Positions 61,058 to 64,000 of a DNA stretch of 64,000 nt are shown here, piece by piece. The notes beneath the pieces are model-generated. The model was not told the origin of the DNA, ran no database searches, and worked only from the letters and a program-made list of their open reading frames with translations. The stretch's first letter is position 1; each line of letters begins with the position of its first letter. The stretch is from Paenibacillus sp. FSL R7-0345 (GTDB taxonomy: Bacteria; Bacillota; Bacilli; Paenibacillales; Paenibacillaceae). The DNA lies in NCBI RefSeq assembly GCF_038595055.1, contig NZ_CP152002.1, positions 6,506,501 to 6,570,500 of the forward strand, read 5' to 3'. The position numbers and the translations under genes are program-made.

Positions 61058-62584
61058 ATGAATTCAAGCAAGCAACCCGGCACACCGGAACGGCTTTATC
61101 AATTCAGCAATTCCATAAGCGCACCTTCCACTGCCTCCTCCAGGCAAAAATGGACGCTCCGCCGTAAAGTATCGGCAGTGATCCTGCTGCTTATTCTTTG
61201 GCTGGCCGGTGTCATGCTCTACCAGACGCACAAGCCCCTGCCGCCTGGCATTTCCTACGAAAGCCCGGTGTATAAGGTTAATGACGTTCAGTTCTGGCAT
61301 GATCTGACTTATCAGGACGGCAGCACGGACGGGGCACGGGAGGAGCAGATTCTGCCGAGGATTTTGCAGATTATCGGGGAGTCCAGGCAATTTCTTGTTA
61401 TTGATCTGTTCCTGTTCAATGATTATACCCATAAAGACCAGCAGTTCCCGGCAGTCAGCCGTGAGCTTACAGATAAGCTTATTGCCCATAAGGCCGCTTA
61501 TCCGGAGATGGAAATTGTTTTTATTACCGATGAGGTTAATACGAACTACGGCTCGGCTCCCAATCATCTGCTGGAGGAGATGAAGTCTGCCGGCATCAAG
61601 GTGGTTATCACCGATACAGACAAGCTCCGCGATTCGACGCCTGCTTACTCTGCAGTATGGCGCACCTTCATCCAGTGGTTCGGGCAGTCCGGCAGCGGCT
61701 GGATTCCCAATCTGATGGCCAGCGGCGGGCCCGATATTACTGCCCGTTCTTATCTGAAGCTGTTGAATGTAAAAGCCAATCACCGCAAGGTCGTGGTCAG
61801 CGAAAATACAGCGCTTATATCATCAGGCAATGTGCATGATCCGAGCGCCTATCATTCCAACATTGCGCTGGAGGTACAGGGTCCGGTGATTACCGACATT
61901 CTGCGCACCGAGCAGGCGGCGGCCAACCTCTCCGGTGCAGGCCCGCTGCTGGACAGAACGCCCGAGGGTACGCAGGCCAAGGAAGGTCCGCTGGACATCC
62001 GCTATCTGACGGAAGGCAAAGTCTACAAATACACGCTGGAAGGTATCCGCAGCGCAGGAGCGGGCGACACCATCTGGATGGGCATGTTCTATCTGGCCGA
62101 TGATGCCGTCATCCGGGAGCTGCTGAAGGCAGCAGAGCGTGGTGCAGAGGTGCGGCTGCTGCTCGATCCGAACCAGAACGCCTTCGGCCGCGACAAAATC
62201 GGCATCCCCAACCGCCCTGTAGCCATGAACCTGAATAAGCGTTCCGGCGGGAAGATCGAAATCCGCTGGTATAACACTGGCAAGGAGCAGTATCATACCA
62301 AGCTGATGTTCATTGCCAAGGCTTCCGGCAGCTCTATTGTGCTGGGCGGCTCGACGAATTTCACAACCCGCAATCTGGATGATTATAACCTGGAAAATAA
62401 TCTGTGGGTGTCCGTGCCGCAGGACCAGCCGCTGTATACAGAGATGACCGGCTACTTCAGCCGGCTGTGGAATAACGAAGGCGCCGAGTACAGCGTGCCT
62501 CTTGAGGAGTACCAGAGTGAAGTGACCTGGCTGAAATACATTCTGTTCCGGATGCAGACCAGGCTGGGCTTTACTACTTTTTAA
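61058..62584 (+). CDS. Membrane-anchored phospholipase D-like protein
   Basis: The only plus-strand gene: a 508-residue protein with one membrane segment (residues about 38-56, VSAVILLLILWLAGVMLYQT) and an external PLD domain. Two HKD-like motifs are present: NHRKVVVSENTALISSGN and QYHTKLMFIAKASGSSIVLG. Both keep His and Lys, but the Asp of HxKxxxxD is Glu in the first and Lys or absent in the second, so activity is uncertain. GSTNFTTRNLDDYNLENN is a typical PLD C-terminal block. ATG 61058 follows AGGAGGATCC. It is divergent from carH and convergent with the cardiolipin synthase gene. Its substrate is unknown. Confidence 0.88.
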   Translation: MNSSKQPGTPERLYQFSNSISAPSTASSRQKWTLRRKVSAVILLLILWLAGVMLYQTHKPLPPGISYESPVYKVNDVQFWHDLTYQDGSTDGAREEQILPRILQIIGESRQFLVIDLFLFNDYTHKDQQFPAVSRELTDKLIAHKAAYPEMEIVFITDEVNTNYGSAPNHLLEEMKSAGIKVVITDTDKLRDSTPAYSAVWRTFIQWFGQSGSGWIPNLMASGGPDITARSYLKLLNVKANHRKVVVSENTALISSGNVHDPSAYHSNIALEVQGPVITDILRTEQAAANLSGAGPLLDRTPEGTQAKEGPLDIRYLTEGKVYKYTLEGIRSAGAGDTIWMGMFYLADDAVIRELLKAAERGAEVRLLLDPNQNAFGRDKIGIPNRPVAMNLNKRSGGKIEIRWYNTGKEQYHTKLMFIAKASGSSIVLGGSTNFTTRNLDDYNLENNLWVSVPQDQPLYTEMTGYFSRLWNNEGAEYSVPLEEYQSEVTWLKYILFRMQTRLGFTTF

Positions 62585-62589
62585 GCAGC

Positions 62590-62633
62590 AAAAAACCGCC
62601 GGGAAGCCTGGATCGCTTCTTCCGGCGGTTTTT
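62590..62633 (+). terminator. Two-way terminator between the PLD-like and cls genes
   Basis: AAAACCGCCGG and CCGGCGGTTTT with an inner GAAGC/GCTTC pair. T-runs on both strands serve both converging genes. Confidence 0.92.
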
Positions 62634-62677
62634 GTATTGGCCCGTGCTTGTCCCCGATACGGCGTTCTCCGTCCTGC

Positions 62678-64000
62678 TTACAGCAGCGGCGACATCAGCC
62701 GGGCCGCCGATTCCAGCAGCCGTTCCAGCAGCCGCTTGTTCATAAAGGCCTCATGTACAATCTGGCGGGTGGACAGCAGGTCACGCTCAAAGTCAGCCAC
62801 AATGCGGGCCACACTTTCCGTCTGCAGGAGCAGCGCATTCACCTCAAAATTCAGGTGGAAGCTGCGCATATCCATATTCGCTGTGCCGATCGTGGCCACT
62901 TCCCCGTCGATGATGAGCAGCTTGGAGTGAATAAAGCCTTTTTCGTATTCGTAAATCTTCACACCGGACTCCAGCAGCGCCGGAAAATAGGAATGCGAGG
63001 CCAGAAAAGGCAGCCATTTGTCCGGCTTGGCCGGGAACAGCAGGCGCACATCAAGCCCGGACATGGCGGCTACCCGCAGTGCAGTCAGAATGTCCTCATC
63101 CGGGATAAAGTAGGGGCTGGCGATCCAGACCGATGTTTCCGCAGAGGTAATCATCGAGAAAAAGATGTTCTTCAGCGCGCGGCGCTCATTGTCCGGCCCG
63201 CTGGCAATAATCTGCACAGCCCCGTCCCCGTTCGTAAACCGCAGCTGCGGCGAGAGATAATCCTGCTCCAGAATCGACTCACCGGTGGTATGCATCCAGT
63301 CCTGCAGAAAAATAATCTGCATCGTCCGCACCGCCTCGCCCCGCAGCAGCATGTGGGTATCGCGCCAGAAGCCGTATGTTTTGCTGCGGCTGAGGTATTC
63401 ATCCCCGACGTTAAGCCCGCCCATAAAGCCAACATCCCCGTCGATGACAACGATTTTGCGGTGGTTGCGGTAGTTAACGCGGCTGGAGAAGAAAGAGGTG
63501 GAATTGCCGTAAGCCGCCACCCTCACCCCTGCATCCGTCATTTCCTTCAAAAAAGCCTTGGAGAGCTGCATGCTCCCCACCGCGTCGTACATAAATCTGA
63601 CAACGACACCGGCACGGGCCTTCTCAATCAGAATCTGCTGAATCCGCGTCCCGATGTGGTCAGCCCGGAAGATGTAATACTCCATATGGATATGATGCTG
63701 CGCCTGCCGCAGCTCCAGCAGCAGTGTGCCGAACGTCTCTTCCCCGTTGGTCAGAATCCGCGTCTCCGAGCTGAACGAAACCGGCGTGCGCGCCAGCCGC
63801 TGGGACAGCCCGAGCAGCTTTTGGCGGGTGGAATCAAATATGGACCAGTCCTGGTATGTATGCAGCGCATCATTCTCAATCCGCTCGTAGGCCATCAGGT
63901 CACGCTGTGCTTTTTTATCATACTTGCGCCGTTTAAAGACGTTCTGTCCGAACAGAAAATAAAAGACCAGCCCCAGCACCGGAATAAGCGCCAGCAGCAG
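62678..64000 (-). CDS. cls: Cardiolipin synthase (N-terminus beyond the window)
   Basis: 440 codons are present and the frame stays open to the right edge, so the first membrane helix and start are missing. The visible start LLLALIPVLGLVFYFLFGQN is the second N-terminal helix of bacterial Cls. Two full PLD motifs follow: NYRNHRKIVVIDGDVGFMGG and GFIHSKLLIIDGEVATIGTA, each with H, K and D in place. The enzyme joins two phosphatidylglycerols into cardiolipin in the membrane. It shares a terminator with the PLD-like gene. Confidence 0.95.
   Translation of the reverse strand: MLLALIPVLGLVFYFLFGQNVFKRRKYDKKAQRDLMAYERIENDALHTYQDWSIFDSTRQKLLGLSQRLARTPVSFSSETRILTNGEETFGTLLLELRQAQHHIHMEYYIFRADHIGTRIQQILIEKARAGVVVRFMYDAVGSMQLSKAFLKEMTDAGVRVAAYGNSTSFFSSRVNYRNHRKIVVIDGDVGFMGGLNVGDEYLSRSKTYGFWRDTHMLLRGEAVRTMQIIFLQDWMHTTGESILEQDYLSPQLRFTNGDGAVQIIASGPDNERRALKNIFFSMITSAETSVWIASPYFIPDEDILTALRVAAMSGLDVRLLFPAKPDKWLPFLASHSYFPALLESGVKIYEYEKGFIHSKLLIIDGEVATIGTANMDMRSFHLNFEVNALLLQTESVARIVADFERDLLSTRQIVHEAFMNKRLLERLLESAARLMSPLL

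Overview
The window looks like chromosomal DNA of a Paenibacillus-type spore-former (order Bacillales). The signs are S-layer-homology (SLH) proteins with a csaB/tagA/tagO wall-polymer set, five sporulation genes (an alpha/beta SASP gene, spoIIID, spoIIQ, spoIID, spoIIR), AGGAGG-type ribosome sites, and gene order matching the Bacillus subtilis spoIIID-mbl-flhO-flhP, murA-spoIID-spoIIQ, atp and ywl-glyA-upp neighbourhoods. Nearly everything is on the minus strand. The only plus-strand gene is a phospholipase-D-like gene near the right end. No rRNA, tRNA, CRISPR, insertion sequence or prophage was seen.

Layout. 1-12.8 kb: cell-surface region. It holds a truncated secreted Ig-like/SwmB protein, metK, a SASP gene, a small secreted protein, the main S-layer-type protein with N-terminal SLH domains, a small helical protein, and a second large protein with C-terminal SLH domains. 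12.8-20.3 kb: tagO, tagA, csaB, a DUF5693 membrane protein, pgcA and fabZ. Together with mnaA at 36-37 kb these supply most of the route to a pyruvylated ManNAc/GlcNAc secondary cell-wall polymer, the ligand that holds SLH proteins. 20.7-28.4 kb: EpuA-like protein, flhP, flhO, mbl, spoIIID, spoIIQ, spoIID, murA, DUF1146. 28.6-36.0 kb: complete ATP synthase operon atpZ-I-B-E-F-H-A-G-D-C. 36.2-49.1 kb: mnaA, upp, glyA, ywlG, ywlE, mntP, spoIIR, two RodA/FtsW paralogues, prmC, prfA, ychF. 49.1-49.8 kb: a non-coding stretch with an interspersed repeat. 49.8-60.8 kb: a GNAT gene, type-2 IPP isomerase, a tightly overlapping seven-gene carotenoid operon, and a MerR/B12-domain regulator of the CarH/LitR type. 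61.0-64.0 kb: a PLD-like protein and a truncated cardiolipin synthase sharing a two-way terminator.

Most interesting signals. (1) The carotenoid promoter carries four ATACA cores spaced exactly 11 bp apart over its -10 and -35. Three similar cores with the same 11-bp period lie at the carH promoter. This is the geometry expected for a head-to-tail CarH tetramer and predicts light- and B12-controlled pigment synthesis with autoregulation. (2) Four copies of a roughly 40-nt hairpin unit, with compensating stem changes, sit in two pairs inside the ATP synthase operon. The pairs lie just after atpA and just after atpD, and each pair runs into the ribosome site of the next gene. (3) The S-layer gene has two strong ribosome sites 72 nt apart, both reading into the same protein.

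Many start sites were moved inward from the longest frame, using Shine-Dalgarno position and family N-termini. Functions are assigned by recognising families in the translated sequence; no database search was run.
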